In this document: positions 8,064-17,738 of the stretch, one piece after another
Numbering within the stretch: position 1 is the stretch's first letter
How the letters are laid out: each line of letters opens with the position of its first letter
Translations under genes and position numbers: made by a program
Source of the DNA: Nitratireductor luteus
GTDB lineage: Bacteria > Pseudomonadota > Alphaproteobacteria > Rhizobiales > Rhizobiaceae
DNA length: 64,000 nt
Assembly: GCF_026162365.1 (NCBI RefSeq)
Contig: NZ_JAOANW010000002.1
Coordinates: 372,001 to 436,000 of the forward strand
Direction of reading: 5' to 3'
Notes under the pieces: generated by a model
What the model was told of the DNA's origin: nothing
The model's input: only the letters and a program-made list of their open reading frames with translations
Database searches by the model: none

Positions 8064-8726
8064 TTAACGTGCGCCGAAAATCGCCGAGCCTATCCGCACG
8101 CTGGTCGCGCCGAAGGCAATTGCGGTCTCGTAATCGCCCGACATTCCCATGGAAAGTTTGCCGACGCCCGCCTCTCCGGCGAGCTTCTCGAGGAGTGCGA
8201 AGTGCGGGCCGGGATTCTCTTCGAAGGGAGGGATGCACATGAGGCCTGCGACTGTGAGGCCGTGAACATGTCGGCAGCGGCCGACGAAATCGACCGCTGC
8301 GCGCGGGTCGACACCCGCCTTCTGTTCCTCCAAGCCGGTATTGACCTGGACGTAAACAGGCAGCTGCCTTTCCTGCTTTCGCATCTCGTCGGCCAGTGCC
8401 TTGGCGATCTTTTCCCGGTCGACCGTTTCGATGACATCGAAAAGGGCGACGGCCTCCTTCGCCTTGTTGGACTGCAGGGGTCCTATGAGATGCAGCTCGA
8501 TGTCGGGGAATTCCCGCCTCAGCTCCGGCCATTTGCCCTGGGCTTCCTGCACACGATTTTCGCCGAAAATGCGCTGGCCGGCTTCCAGCACAGGCCGGAT
8601 ATCGGTAGCCTCGAAGGTCTTGGAAACGGCAACGAGCGAGACCGAATCCGTCGGACGCCCCGCCTCGCGCGCGGCTTGCGCAATCCGGTTCCTGACGTTC
8701 CGCAGATTGTCGGTGGCATCATTCAT
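8064..8726 (-). CDS. YggS/PLPBP-family pyridoxal phosphate homeostasis protein
   Basis: This is a 220-residue single-domain PLP-binding protein with the fold-type III barrel of the alanine racemase N-terminal domain. The PLP lysine lies in LVAVSKTF (near residue 36), followed by FGENRVQE, LHLIGPLQSNK and a C-terminal MGMSGDYETAI...VRIGSAIFG, all hallmarks of YggS. It has no racemase activity in studied members and helps control free PLP. The ATG at 8726 gives the usual length. It is divergent from leuS, the usual neighbour in related genomes. Confidence 0.94.
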   Translation of the reverse strand: MNDATDNLRNVRNRIAQAAREAGRPTDSVSLVAVSKTFEATDIRPVLEAGQRIFGENRVQEAQGKWPELRREFPDIELHLIGPLQSNKAKEAVALFDVIETVDREKIAKALADEMRKQERQLPVYVQVNTGLEEQKAGVDPRAAVDFVGRCRHVHGLTVAGLMCIPPFEENPGPHFALLEKLAGEAGVGKLSMGMSGDYETAIAFGATSVRIGSAIFGAR

Positions 8727-8772
8727 CGTCTGTCGCTCCAGCCTTCCATGGTCCATCTGTTTTTGCTTCCAG

Positions 8773-8815
8773 GCAATTCCCAACGGAAACCTGTATCCAC
8801 TTTCCCAGGAATTGC
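8773..8815. repeat. Dispersed palindromic element, family A copy 1
   Basis: The element is bounded by GCAATTCC (8773-8780) and GGAATTGC (8808-8815), with an internal segment related to GGAAAACCGGTTTCCACTTT. A second copy lies at 20735-20778. Elements with these ends and core are widespread in intergenic DNA of rhizobia, by general knowledge. Confidence 0.75.
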
Positions 8816-8908
8816 TTCGGGCGGAATCAGGGCCTTGCAGTTGACGGTCGTCACAAAGCATGGTGAAGGTCCGCCCGACAATCAGCTTCTATCTGTGAAA
8901 ATCCGGGC

Positions 8909-11527
8909 ATGGCAACCGAACGTTACAATCCGCGTATTTCCGAACCCCGCTGGCAGAAGGCCTGGGACGAGGCGAAGCTATTCGAGAGCCGCGACGATGA
9001 TGGGCGGCCCACATATTATGTGCTGGAGATGTTTCCGTATCCTTCCGGGCGCATCCATATCGGCCACACGCGCAACTATACGATGGGCGATGTGGTTGCC
9101 CGCTACAAGCGCGCGAAGGGCTTCAACGTGCTGCATCCTATGGGGTGGGATGCCTTCGGAATGCCGGCGGAAAACGCAGCGATGCAGAACAAGGTGCATC
9201 CCAAGGAATGGACCTACCAGAACATCGCGGTGATGCGCGACCAGCTCAAGACCTTCGGCCTGTCACTCGACTGGAGCCGTGAATTTGCAACCTGCGACGT
9301 GGACTACTACCACCGCCAGCAGATGCTCTTCGTCGATTTCTTCGAGAAGGGCCTGGTCGGGCGCAAGATCTCCAAGGTCAATTGGGATCCGGTGGACCAG
9401 ACGGTGCTCGCCAATGAGCAGGTGATCGACGGCCGCGGCTGGCGCTCGGGAGCCGAGGTGGAGCAGCGCGAGCTGGCGCAGTGGATCTTCAAGATCACCG
9501 ACTATTCCGAAGAGCTGTTGCAGGCGATCGACGGTCTCGACCAGTGGCCGGAGAAGGTGCGCCTGATGCAGCGCAACTGGATCGGCCGCTCGGAGGGCCT
9601 TTCCATTCGCTGGGAGCTGGCGGAAGATACCGCCCCCGAGGGCGAGCAGGTGCTGGAAGTCTACACGACCCGGCCGGACACCATCTTCGGCGCCTCCTTC
9701 ATGGCTGTCGCAGCCGACCACCCGCTGGCCAGGAAGGCTGCCGCCGCAAATCCCGAGCTTGCCCGGTTCCGCGAGGAGTGTCGCCGCATGGGCACTTCGG
9801 CCGCTGCGCTCGAAACTGCGGAAAAGAAGGGTTTCGACACCGGAATTCGCGTTAAGCATCCCTTCGACCCCGATTGGACGCTGCCCGTCTATGTCGCGAA
9901 TTTCGTGCTGATGGAATATGGCACCGGCGCCATTTTCGGCTGTCCGTCGGGCGATCAACGCGACTTGGATTTCGCCAATAAATACGGCCTGCCGGTCACC
10001 CCCGTCGTGATGCCGGAAGGGGCCGATGCGGCGACTTTCCAGATCACCGAGGAAGCCTTCACCGATGACGGTGTGATGATCAATTCACGCTTTCTCGACG
10101 GCATGAAACCGGATGAGGCTTTTGACGAGGTCGCCCGGCGTCTGGAAAAGGCGATGCTCGCTGGTGAGCCGGCCGGAACCCGCAAGGTGAATTTCCGTCT
10201 GCGCGACTGGGGCATTTCGCGACAGCGCTATTGGGGTTGTCCAATCCCCATGATCCATTGCGAAAGCTGTGGCGTCGTGCCGGTGCCCAAGGAAGAGCTG
10301 CCGGTCAAGCTGCCCGACGACGTCGACTTCGAGAAGCCGGGTAATCCGCTCGACCGCCATCCGACCTGGCGGCACGTGAAGTGCCCGCGATGCGGCGCCG
10401 ACGCGCGGCGCGAGACCGACACGATGGACACTTTCGTCGATTCCTCCTGGTATTTCGTACGCTTCACGAGCCCCCGCGCTGAGACACCCACGGACCGCGA
10501 AACCGCCAATCGCTGGCTGCCGGTGGACCAGTATATCGGCGGCGTCGAGCATGCGATCCTGCATCTGCTTTACTCGCGCTTCTTCACGCGCGCCATGAAG
10601 GCGACGGAACACCTCGATCTGGATGAGCCTTTCAAGGGCCTGTTCACCCAGGGCATGGTGGTTCACGAGACCTACCGGGCAGTGGACGGCCGCTGGCTGT
10701 CGCCGGCCGAAGTGCGCATCGAGGGATCGGGCGCCGACCGCAAGGCCATCGAGATGGCCACCGGAAGATCTGCTTCCATCGGCGCGCTCGAAAAGATGTC
10801 GAAGTCGAAGAAGAACACGGTGAGCCCCGAGGAGATCACCGAATCCTTCGGTGCGGACACCGCACGCTGGTTCATGCTGTCCGATTCGCCGCCCGAGCGC
10901 GACGTCGAATGGACGGATGACGGCGCGGCGGGTGCGCACCGCTTCGTGCAGCGCATTTGGCGTCTGGTGGGTGACATTGCGCCTGTTGTGGCGGGCATCA
11001 GCCCGCAGGCCGCGGCAGATGGCGGGGCAGCCGCTATCTCGAAGCCGGCGCACAAGGCCTTGAAGGCTGTCGGCGAAGACATCGAGAGGTTGGCCTTCAA
11101 TCGCGCCATTGCCCGCACGCACGAGTTGGTGAACGATCTGAGCGCAGGCTTCGCCGGCCTTGACGCCAACGCTTCCCCGGAAGCAAAGGCTGCAGCGCGT
11201 GAGGCGGTGGAAATTCTCGTGCACCTCATAGCACCGTTCATGCCGCATCTGGCGGAAGAGTGCTGGGCCGCGATCGGCGGCACCGGGCTGGTTGCTGCCA
11301 GCGCCTGGCCTGCATTCGACCCGGCGCTGGTGGTCGACAACGAGATTGTGCTGCCGGTACAGATCAACGGCAAGAAGCGCGGGGATTTGACAATTGCGCG
11401 CGACGCGGACAAATCTGCGGTTGAAGATGCGGTCCTGAAGCTCGACTTCGTGCAGAAGGCGCTGGACGGCGCCGCGCCGCGCAAGGTGATTGTCGTGCCG
11501 CAGCGCATCGTCAACGTCGTGGCTTAA
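8909..11527 (+). CDS. leuS: Leucyl-tRNA synthetase
   Basis: LeuS charges tRNA-Leu. The 872-residue class I synthetase has the HIGH motif in [10 protein letters not shown] (about residue 48), the CP1 editing domain in the middle ([20 protein letters not shown]), a zinc-type segment (CESCGVVPV and CPRCGA) and the KMSKS signature in [10 protein letters not shown] (about residue 630). The length is normal. No strong ribosome site precedes the ATG at 8909. lptE begins 15 bases after the stop, so the two are co-transcribed. Confidence 0.98.
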   Translation: MATERYNPRISEPRWQKAWDEAKLFESRDDDGRPTYYVLEMFPYPSGRIHIGHTRNYTMGDVVARYKRAKGFNVLHPMGWDAFGMPAENAAMQNKVHPKEWTYQNIAVMRDQLKTFGLSLDWSREFATCDVDYYHRQQMLFVDFFEKGLVGRKISKVNWDPVDQTVLANEQVIDGRGWRSGAEVEQRELAQWIFKITDYSEELLQAIDGLDQWPEKVRLMQRNWIGRSEGLSIRWELAEDTAPEGEQVLEVYTTRPDTIFGASFMAVAADHPLARKAAAANPELARFREECRRMGTSAAALETAEKKGFDTGIRVKHPFDPDWTLPVYVANFVLMEYGTGAIFGCPSGDQRDLDFANKYGLPVTPVVMPEGADAATFQITEEAFTDDGVMINSRFLDGMKPDEAFDEVARRLEKAMLAGEPAGTRKVNFRLRDWGISRQRYWGCPIPMIHCESCGVVPVPKEELPVKLPDDVDFEKPGNPLDRHPTWRHVKCPRCGADARRETDTMDTFVDSSWYFVRFTSPRAETPTDRETANRWLPVDQYIGGVEHAILHLLYSRFFTRAMKATEHLDLDEPFKGLFTQGMVVHETYRAVDGRWLSPAEVRIEGSGADRKAIEMATGRSASIGALEKMSKSKKNTVSPEEITESFGADTARWFMLSDSPPERDVEWTDDGAAGAHRFVQRIWRLVGDIAPVVAGISPQAAADGGAAAISKPAHKALKAVGEDIERLAFNRAIARTHELVNDLSAGFAGLDANASPEAKAAAREAVEILVHLIAPFMPHLAEECWAAIGGTGLVAASAWPAFDPALVVDNEIVLPVQINGKKRGDLTIARDADKSAVEDAVLKLDFVQKALDGAAPRKVIVVPQRIVNVVA

Positions 11528-11542
11528 GCTGGAGCGGTAAAG

Positions 11543-12079
11543 GTGAAGATTCGCACATTGGCCGGGGCCGGCCTCGGCCTGATACTGGCGCTTGCCGCTG
11601 GCTGCACGGTTCAGCCGCTTTACGACAGCAGCCCGGAGAGAACCGGTCTGGGCGCGCCTGCGGTCGATCTGTCGAGCGTCGCAATTGACCCCGTCTCCAC
11701 GCGCTACGCGCAGGAAGTGCGCAATCATCTCATATTCCTGCTGTCCGGGGGGGCTGGCGAGCCTGCCTCGCCGCGCTATGCGCTCGATCTTACGGTCACG
11801 CGCAGTACGACGTCGTCCGTGCAGGTCCAGTCCGGCAGCGAGAACGAGCCGACGGCCGGTACGGTAACGATGACCGGCATCTACCGTCTCAAGGATACGG
11901 CTACGGGTTCCGTCGTCGCCAATGGCAGGCGCAACGTGTCATCCTCCTTCGATAGGCCACGGCAGGAGTATGCCGTGCTGCGGGCCGAGCGCGACGCCGA
12001 GAACCGCGCTGCCCGGGAACTGGCCGAGTCCCTTCGCCTTGCCGTGGCGCAGGACATGGCGCGCCTCGACAAGCGCTGA
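11543..12079 (+). CDS. lptE: LPS-assembly lipoprotein LptE
   Basis: The product has 178 residues and a lipoprotein signal ending in LILALAAGC, so Cys21 is the acylated residue of the mature protein. The pattern VQPLYDSS after the cysteine and a roughly 160-residue alpha/beta domain match the LptE/RlpB family, which plugs the LptD barrel and helps insert lipopolysaccharide in the outer membrane. It starts with GTG, with GGAG 8 bases upstream. leuS-lptE is a conserved pair in this order. The usual next gene, holA, is not present; an acyltransferase gene follows instead. Confidence 0.85.
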   Translation: MKIRTLAGAGLGLILALAAGCTVQPLYDSSPERTGLGAPAVDLSSVAIDPVSTRYAQEVRNHLIFLLSGGAGEPASPRYALDLTVTRSTTSSVQVQSGSENEPTAGTVTMTGIYRLKDTATGSVVANGRRNVSSSFDRPRQEYAVLRAERDAENRAARELAESLRLAVAQDMARLDKR

Positions 12080-12208
12080 CCGGAACCTATTATAACAATG
12101 TAGAATCATATCCTCTCGGGGGAACTTCGTGCGGGCGGTAATTGAAGCGTGTTGTCATTGCGACGTCACAGATTTCGGTGAAACAGCCACCAATGGAGTG
12201 CTTCGCTC

Positions 12209-13150
12209 ATGGATATTCACACGACGCTCTCATCGGTGGCCGGGGTGCTTGGAAGCCGCGTGCTGAAGCGCGAGGCGCTTGGCGCCGGCGAGCCTTCCCA
12301 CGTCGTCGATCAGCTGATCGCCGAGCGCACGACGCATTTGTCCCGGCACCCGCTCTGGCCGGTGGCAAAGCCGCTGCTCTACCGCTATTTCCATTATCGG
12401 CAGGCGGTCGTCATGGCCGACACGGTGGCTCAGCTTTCAGGATGGGACGCCTTCACCTATATCAGTCAGCTGCTGCTTCTGAACGTTTCGGCTCGGGGCA
12501 TCGAGCATATCCCGGCTGATGGCGGGTTCATTCTCGCGCCGACGCACCCGACGGGGATCGCCGACGGCATCGCCGTTTTCGACCTGATGAAGAAGGTTCG
12601 GCCGGACTTGGCGATCTTCGCCAACCGCGACGCGCTTCGTGTCAATCCGCGCTTCCGCGACCTGATAATCCCGGTGGAGTGGCGGCAGAACGAGAAGTCG
12701 CATGCCAAGAGCCGCGATACGCTGGAAATGACGGCCAAAGCCTTTGCGTCCAACAAGGCGGTCGTGCTGTTTCCCGCGGGGCGCATCGCCTACTGGAACG
12801 ACGACAAGCTGACAGAGCGGCCCTGGCAGCCTTCGGTGGTCGCGCTTGCCCGGCGCTACGAGGTGCCGGTTATCCCGGTCAACATAACCGCCCGCAATTC
12901 TGGCCTGTTTTATCTTTTATCCAAATATTCGAGCGAATTGCGCGACATGACGCTGTTCCACGAGCTCCTGAACAAGAAGGGGCGCGCGATCCAGATGACG
13001 ATCGGCCGCCCCATTCCGCCGGGTCTTCTGGACGGGGAGCCGTCGGAAGTGGCCGGGAAACTGCAGGAACATGCGGTCGGCAGGCTATTGGATGAGCCCG
13101 ACGCCGAGTTCACGTCCGTCGGATGGAGCGCCGCCGCCCAGCGTGGCTGA
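12209..13150 (+). CDS. PlsC-like 1-acyl-glycerol-3-phosphate acyltransferase family protein
   Basis: The product has 313 residues with a central PlsC-type acyltransferase domain. The acceptor-site motif reads THPTGIADG, with His113 and Asp119 six residues apart (HX5D), one more than the common HX4D. The FPAGRIAY motif at 188-195 corresponds to the FPEGTRS block. Such enzymes acylate lysophosphatidate or related lipids at the inner membrane; this subgroup resembles large acyltransferases found in rhizobia, with unverified substrate. GGAGTG at 12195-12200 supports the ATG at 12209. It is convergent with the transaldolase gene. Confidence 0.82.
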   Translation: MDIHTTLSSVAGVLGSRVLKREALGAGEPSHVVDQLIAERTTHLSRHPLWPVAKPLLYRYFHYRQAVVMADTVAQLSGWDAFTYISQLLLLNVSARGIEHIPADGGFILAPTHPTGIADGIAVFDLMKKVRPDLAIFANRDALRVNPRFRDLIIPVEWRQNEKSHAKSRDTLEMTAKAFASNKAVVLFPAGRIAYWNDDKLTERPWQPSVVALARRYEVPVIPVNITARNSGLFYLLSKYSSELRDMTLFHELLNKKGRAIQMTIGRPIPPGLLDGEPSEVAGKLQEHAVGRLLDEPDAEFTSVGWSAAAQRG

Positions 13151-13168
13151 ACGGCGGCGCGTCAGCTG

Positions 13169-13822
13169 TTAGCCGATCTTCTGGCCGGTTTTGGCCCAGT
13201 CGGCGAGGAAGGCTTCCAGTCCCTTGTCGGTCAGAGGGTGTTTGACCAGGGCCTTCAACGTTGCGGGCGGGACGGTTGCCACGTCGGCGCCGATGAGGGC
13301 GGCCTGCTTCACGTGGTTGACGGTGCGGATCGAGGCGGCGAGGATTTCCGTGGAGAAGTCGTAATTCTCGTAAATCGTGCGGATCTCGGCTATGAGTTCC
13401 ATCCCGTCGATCCCCAGATCGTCCAGACGCCCGATGAACGGCGAGATGAAGGTGGCGCCCGCCTTCGCCGCCAGCAGCGCCTGGTTGGCCGAAAAGCACA
13501 GTGTCACATTGACCAGACGGCCGCTGCCGGTGATCTCCTTGCAGGCCTTCAGGCCGTCGAGGGTAAGTGGCACCTTGATGCAGATATTGTCTGCGATCTT
13601 CGACAGGATGTCAGCTTCCTTCATCATGCCGCTGAAATCGGTAGCTGTCACCTCGGCCGACACCGGACCTTCGACCATGGAACAGATTTCCTTGGTCACC
13701 TCCTGGATGTCGCGGCCGGATTTCATGATCAGCGAAGGGTTGGTTGTCACGCCGTCCAGCAGGCCCAGATCGTTGAGCTCGCGGATATCGTTCACATCGG
13801 CCGTATCGACGAAAAATTTCAT
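13169..13822 (-). CDS. tal: Transaldolase/fructose-6-phosphate aldolase family protein
   Basis: This is a 217-residue protein of the short transaldolase (TalC/FSA) subfamily. Features are [13 protein letters not shown] at the start, VTTNPSLI, the Schiff-base lysine K83 in ICIKVPLT, and [19 protein letters not shown]. It either moves a dihydroxyacetone unit in the non-oxidative pentose phosphate pathway or cleaves fructose 6-phosphate; sequence alone does not separate the two. It is divergent from priA, 94 bases apart, an arrangement common in relatives. It should work with the transketolase encoded at 37.8-39.8 kb. Confidence 0.92.
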   Translation of the reverse strand: MKFFVDTADVNDIRELNDLGLLDGVTTNPSLIMKSGRDIQEVTKEICSMVEGPVSAEVTATDFSGMMKEADILSKIADNICIKVPLTLDGLKACKEITGSGRLVNVTLCFSANQALLAAKAGATFISPFIGRLDDLGIDGMELIAEIRTIYENYDFSTEILAASIRTVNHVKQAALIGADVATVPPATLKALVKHPLTDKGLEAFLADWAKTGQKIG

Positions 13823-13916
13823 GGTCTACTCCTTGGGTGGCGCTGGCGCGGACGGTGCAGCCTCTTATCTACACTCGGCCTTGCTCTAATCCAAGAAAAC
13901 GGCAAGGTCACGCCTC

Positions 13917-16100
13917 ATGGAACAAGATTCGGCGACAAGACGCGTGATTCCGGTCATGGTGCCCATGCCGGCGGACAGACCCTATTCCTACGCCGTGCCG
14001 GCGGGGATGTGGGTGGTTCCGGGTTCCATCGTGCGGGTGCCGCTGGGTCCGCGGGAGGTTGCGGGCATCGCCTGGGACGGCGATGGCGGTCCGGTCGATG
14101 CGAAGAAGCTGCGGCCGATCGCCCATGTGTTCGACTGTCCGCCCGTGGATGCGCGGACGCGCCGTTTCGTCGAGTGGATCGCCACCTATACGTTGTCCCC
14201 GCCGGGTATGGTGGCACGCATGCTTCTGCGCGCGCCGGCCGCGTTCGATCCCGAAGCTCCCATCCAGGGCCTGCGCCTGGCTGAGCGGCGGCCCGACCGC
14301 ATGACGGCGGCGCGCGAGCGCGTGCTGGCACTTGCCGGCGACGGCCAGGCATGGACGCGATCCGGGCTGGCGCATGCGGCCGGTGTCTCGCTCGGCGTCG
14401 TCGACGGGCTGAGCGCGCAGGGCGTTTTCGATAGGGTCGAAATTCCTCCCCGTCCCATCGTGCCGGCGCCCGATCCAGATTTTGCCAAGGCGGAACTTTC
14501 CCCCGCCCAGGCGGAAGCGGCGGACAGGCTGCGGCGTCTGGCCCGGGCCGATGCGTTTTCCGTCGGGCTTCTCGATGGCGTCACCGGCTCGGGCAAGACG
14601 GAGGTCTATTTCGAAGCCGTCGCCGCCGCGCTCGAAAAGGGCAAGCAGGTTCTGATCCTCATTCCCGAGATCGCTCTGACGCAGGCATTTCTGGAACGGT
14701 TTCACGACCGGTTCGGGGCCAAGCCGGCGGAATGGCACTCTGATCTGGCGCCGCGAAAGCGCGAGCGCGTCTGGCGTCAGGTGGCGGAGGGTCAGGTGCG
14801 CGTCGTCGCCGGCGCGCGCTCGGCACTGTTTCTGCCCTTCGACGAACTGGGGCTGATCGTAGTCGACGAGGAGCACGACCCCGCCTACAAGCAGGAGGAC
14901 CGGGTCTTCTACAACGCGCGCGACATGGCCGTGGTGCGCGGGCATATCGGAGGATTTCCGGTCGTGCTCGCCTCGGCCACGCCCTCGCTGGAAAGCCGCG
15001 TCAACGCCGACCAGGGCCGCTATGAACGCATAAAGCTGCCGGCGCGCTTTGCCGATGCGGCGCTGCCGGAGCTGAGCGCGGTGGATATGCGCAAAGCGCC
15101 CCCTGAGCGGGGCGGCTTCCTGTCTCCGGTCCTTATCGAGGCCATCGGCAAGACGCTGGAGCGCAACGAACAGTCGCTACTCTTTCTCAACCGGCGGGGT
15201 TACGCTCCCCTCACGCTGTGCCGGGTGTGCGGGCATCGGTTTCAGTGTCCGGACTGTTCGAGCTGGCTGGTGGAGCACCGCTTTCGCCGCCAGCTCGTAT
15301 GCCATCATTGCGGGCACAACGAGCCGCAGCCCGAAGCCTGTCCCGAATGCGGCACGCTCGACCATCTGGCTGCCTGCGGACCGGGGGTGGAGCGCATCGC
15401 CGAGGAGGTCGACCGCCACTTCCCCGAGGCCCGCACCATCCTGCTTTCCTCCGATATGATGGGCGGAGTGAAGCGGCTGCGGCTGGAGCTGGAGGCGATT
15501 GCCGAGGGCCAGGCCGACATTGTCGTGGGAACGCAGCTTGTGGCCAAGGGGCACAATTTTCCCGGCATGACACTGGTCGGCGTGGTCGACGCGGATTTGG
15601 GTCTTGCCAATGGCGATCCGCGCGCGGCCGAACGCACTTTCCAGCTTCTCAGCCAGGTGACGGGTCGGGCCGGCCGTTCCGGGCGGAAGAGCCATGGGCT
15701 GATACAGACATATCAACCCGAGCATCCGGTCATGAAGGCGCTCGTTTCCGGCGATGCAGAGGCGTTCTACGAAAGAGAGATTGCCGAGCGCGAGCGGGCA
15801 GGGCTGCCGCCCTTCGGCAGGCTGGCGGCGATCATTGTCAGCGCGGCAAGCCGGCCCGAGGCGGAAGGCCACGCCCGTGCGCTTCGCCGGGCAGCTCCCG
15901 CAGCCGACGATCTGATGGCGCTCGGCCCCGCCGAGGCGCCGCTATCGCTGATCGCCGGACGCCACCGCTTCCGCCTGCTTGTCCAGGGCGGGCGGCGCGC
16001 CGACATACAGGCCTATCTGCGCGCCATGATAGAAGCCGCGCCGCGCCCGCGCGGCTCGGTCCGCGTGCAGGTCGATATCGATCCGCAGAGTTTTCTGTGA
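13917..16100 (+). CDS. priA: Primosomal replication protein PriA (3'-5' helicase)
   Basis: PriA restarts stalled replication forks by loading the primosome. The 727-residue protein has an N-terminal fork-binding domain, Walker A GVTGSGKTE (residues 221-229), the DEEH box in VVDEEHDPAYK, and a zinc-binding insertion with paired CxxC motifs (CRVCGHRFQCPDC, then CHHCG and CPECG). The C-terminal helicase half contains VGTQLVAKGHNFPGMTLV. Length and motif order are normal. It lies upstream of the ATP synthase operon, with an accessory gene pair inserted between them. Confidence 0.97.
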   Translation: MEQDSATRRVIPVMVPMPADRPYSYAVPAGMWVVPGSIVRVPLGPREVAGIAWDGDGGPVDAKKLRPIAHVFDCPPVDARTRRFVEWIATYTLSPPGMVARMLLRAPAAFDPEAPIQGLRLAERRPDRMTAARERVLALAGDGQAWTRSGLAHAAGVSLGVVDGLSAQGVFDRVEIPPRPIVPAPDPDFAKAELSPAQAEAADRLRRLARADAFSVGLLDGVTGSGKTEVYFEAVAAALEKGKQVLILIPEIALTQAFLERFHDRFGAKPAEWHSDLAPRKRERVWRQVAEGQVRVVAGARSALFLPFDELGLIVVDEEHDPAYKQEDRVFYNARDMAVVRGHIGGFPVVLASATPSLESRVNADQGRYERIKLPARFADAALPELSAVDMRKAPPERGGFLSPVLIEAIGKTLERNEQSLLFLNRRGYAPLTLCRVCGHRFQCPDCSSWLVEHRFRRQLVCHHCGHNEPQPEACPECGTLDHLAACGPGVERIAEEVDRHFPEARTILLSSDMMGGVKRLRLELEAIAEGQADIVVGTQLVAKGHNFPGMTLVGVVDADLGLANGDPRAAERTFQLLSQVTGRAGRSGRKSHGLIQTYQPEHPVMKALVSGDAEAFYEREIAERERAGLPPFGRLAAIIVSAASRPEAEGHARALRRAAPAADDLMALGPAEAPLSLIAGRHRFRLLVQGGRRADIQAYLRAMIEAAPRPRGSVRVQVDIDPQSFL

Positions 16101-16109
16101 GAATCCGGC

Positions 16110-16505
16110 TCACGCGGCTGCTGGATTTTTCCGCGCTACGTCCATGCGTATTACAATGCCATCTGGAAGGTAATATCCGTTAAATGTGTTGCCTGTGAAA
16201 TGGGCATCACCAACGCCCGGCATACGCAGCACCCTTTGCATTCCTCGAATAGCAGGATGGTCTTCACGGATAAATTCTGTGGCGCTTACGTCCAATCCGG
16301 CAAGAGTTTCCTGATCCGAGATGACTTCGGCTACAATTCTGTAGAATTCTCGCTTATCCTGCACCGCGCTGTCAGGGACGATCCAAAGCTTCCATACATC
16401 GCTATCGGGATAGTGGACCCACATTGCAGCTTGTGGCTTCGCGAGCGTGAGATCCAACAGCTCGATGAGTCTCTGCCCCTTCGTTACCAGAAACGTCTGA
16501 TCCAT
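16110..16505 (-). CDS. Uncharacterised partner of a HEPN-domain protein
   Basis: The product has 131 residues, is soluble, and has no domain I recognise. It begins MDQTFLVTKGQRLIELLDLT, has an aromatic stretch (MWVHYPDSDVWKLWIVPDSA), and ends near IVIRMDVARKNPAAA. Its first 22 bases overlap the end of the HEPN-type gene on the same strand, which implies coupled translation. Base composition of the pair is clearly more AT-rich than flanking priA and the atp genes, which suggests acquisition by transfer. HEPN proteins are often encoded beside a nucleotidyltransferase antitoxin; this protein does not show that fold's GSxxxG/D-x-D signature. Confidence 0.6.
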   Translation of the reverse strand: MDQTFLVTKGQRLIELLDLTLAKPQAAMWVHYPDSDVWKLWIVPDSAVQDKREFYRIVAEVISDQETLAGLDVSATEFIREDHPAIRGMQRVLRMPGVGDAHFTGNTFNGYYLPDGIVIRMDVARKNPAAA

Positions 16506-16896
16506 TGGATGACTCCGCTCTCCGAGTTCTCCGTCGTTTCAAACAGCGTTTGGGCCTCAAACATAGTATAGGAGCGATAACGGGCGTCGGGAAGCCATTC
16601 GCTGGAAATCGCCCAATTGACCGCAAATGATGAATTGTTCGAAAGTTCGCGCTTCAGCTCGCCGGATAACCCCGCCAATCCGACCAGCTGTGAGAACTCA
16701 TGTGAATATACGTTCCGTATGAAGTTCCTGTCTGGAATTGTGTCAGCGCTGATCTGTTTGGCTATGCAGGCTTTTAAGGCGAATTCCACTGCATAACCTG
16801 CCAAATAATATGCATTGAGGCGCGCTTGTGCAGAAGCAGCAGTTGCGCGTCCTCAAGTTTTGCCTCGGCCAGGGTTTGAAGCTCGCTTCTTCTCAA
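16484..16896 (-). pseudogene. HEPN-domain protein gene with a one-base frameshift
   Basis: The C-terminal frame gives LNAYYLAGYAVEFALKACIA, typical of HEPN-domain proteins, but has no start codon after its upstream stop. The missing N-terminus lies in another frame just upstream: RRSELQTLAEAKLEDAQLLL followed by LHKRAS. Joining them needs one base near 16814-16816: GCCTCAATGCA would become GCCTCAAATGCA and read A-S-N-A. The 5' part begins at about TTG 16896, or GTG 16905 or 16911. HEPN domains are alpha-helical and act as RNases or nucleic-acid-binding partners in toxin-antitoxin and defence loci. The gap is in a short A-run, so a sequencing error is possible and the gene may be intact in the cell. 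Confidence 0.72.
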
Positions 16897-17011
16897 GAGA
16901 CACACGTCCACATTTGCTTCGCCCAATTCTACACTCTACGATTGAAGTTGGTGCTGAGTCCAGAATCGTACTATCGCGTGCAGCGACTGGAATATCCAAG
17001 AGGAACGGACC

Positions 17012-17407
17012 ATGGATTTCGCGTTTCCCTGGCCCTACAGCCAGGGTGAGTGGCTGGCCTGGAGCGTGGCGGCCTTTACCCTGCTGCTAGGGGCCTGCGC
17101 GCTTTTCGCGCCACGGCTGATGTTGCGGGCGCTGCGATTGGAGAGCGAGCCGTCGCGGCCTTCGGGTGTTTCATCTGTGCGCGCGCAGTTGGGCGGGTTC
17201 TATCTGGGCATCGGCCTCGGCGCCATCCTGTTCGCCCAGCCGCTGGTCTATATGGTGCTCGGTTTCGCGTGGGCGCTGGCGGCTTTCGGGCGTCTGGTTT
17301 CCATGATGTCGGACGGCGCCAACACGCTCTACAACTGGCTTTGCCTCATCGTCACCATCGCGCTTTCTGCGTTGCCGCTGGCTTTTACGTTTGGCTTCAT
17401 AGGCTGA
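17012..17407 (+). CDS. Small integral membrane protein, DUF4345-like
   Basis: The product has 131 residues and about four predicted transmembrane helices: WLAWSVAAFTLLLGACALFA, then GGFYLGIGLGAILFAQPLVY, MVLGFAWALAAFGRLVSMM and LCLIVTIALSALPLAFTFGF. The hydrophobic pattern and the FYLGIGL...GRLVSM core resemble DUF4345 membrane proteins of unknown function. AAGAGGAA lies 8 bases before the ATG. It stands alone between the HEPN pair and the ATP synthase operon. Confidence 0.68.
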   Translation: MDFAFPWPYSQGEWLAWSVAAFTLLLGACALFAPRLMLRALRLESEPSRPSGVSSVRAQLGGFYLGIGLGAILFAQPLVYMVLGFAWALAAFGRLVSMMSDGANTLYNWLCLIVTIALSALPLAFTFGFIG

Positions 17408-17738
17408 CGTTGCGGCTACAGCATCGGCCCGAAGATCGGATTGATTTTCGGGAAGCACGATGCATAGATTCAATAATCTACAGCGTCCTTCGGGCGTTCA
17501 GAAAGACGCACGGCGCTGTGGCCGCGGGGCGGCTGCGACAAAACCTCCCCTTTCGTTGTGTTGCGGCGTGTTGCGAGTCCGGAAAGCCTGTGCTAGACGG
17601 CAAGCGGCTTTCGGCCGGGGGACGGTGGCACGCGTTCTCCTGTGTTGAAATAATATCAACAAGGTCAGGGATTTAGCCCGAGTCTTCGCACTCCAGCGTC
17701 AAATCTCGCGACCCTCAGCTGTGAGAAGAGACCATCCC
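17408..17738. other. Intergenic region upstream of atpHAGDC
   Basis: This is 331 bases without a convincing gene. It holds one copy of dispersed element C (17481-17518). It should also contain the atp operon promoter: a weak candidate is TTGCGA at 17571-17576 with GCTAGA near 17592, but the spacing is short and I do not call it. A 62-residue open frame at 17460-17648 lacks a ribosome site and protein-like composition. Confidence 0.6.
17481..17518. repeat. Dispersed hairpin element, family C copy 1
   Basis: The element runs from CAGCGTCC to GACGCACGGCGCTG. It is related to copies at 28724-28759 and 33086-33125, which share a GCGTCC...GGACGCACGGCGC core. The outer arms CAGCG and CGCTG pair. 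Confidence 0.65.

Noticed and set aside
16815-17090. Plus-strand frames opposite and after the HEPN gene (16815-17090, 16828-17049)
   Set aside because: They have no ribosome site and run into the well-supported membrane protein gene in another frame; the minus-strand HEPN reading explains the sequence better.
17565-17600. Sigma70 promoter for the atp operon (TTGCGA...GCTAGA)
   Set aside because: The spacer is about 15 bases and the -35 match is poor; evidence is too weak for a call.
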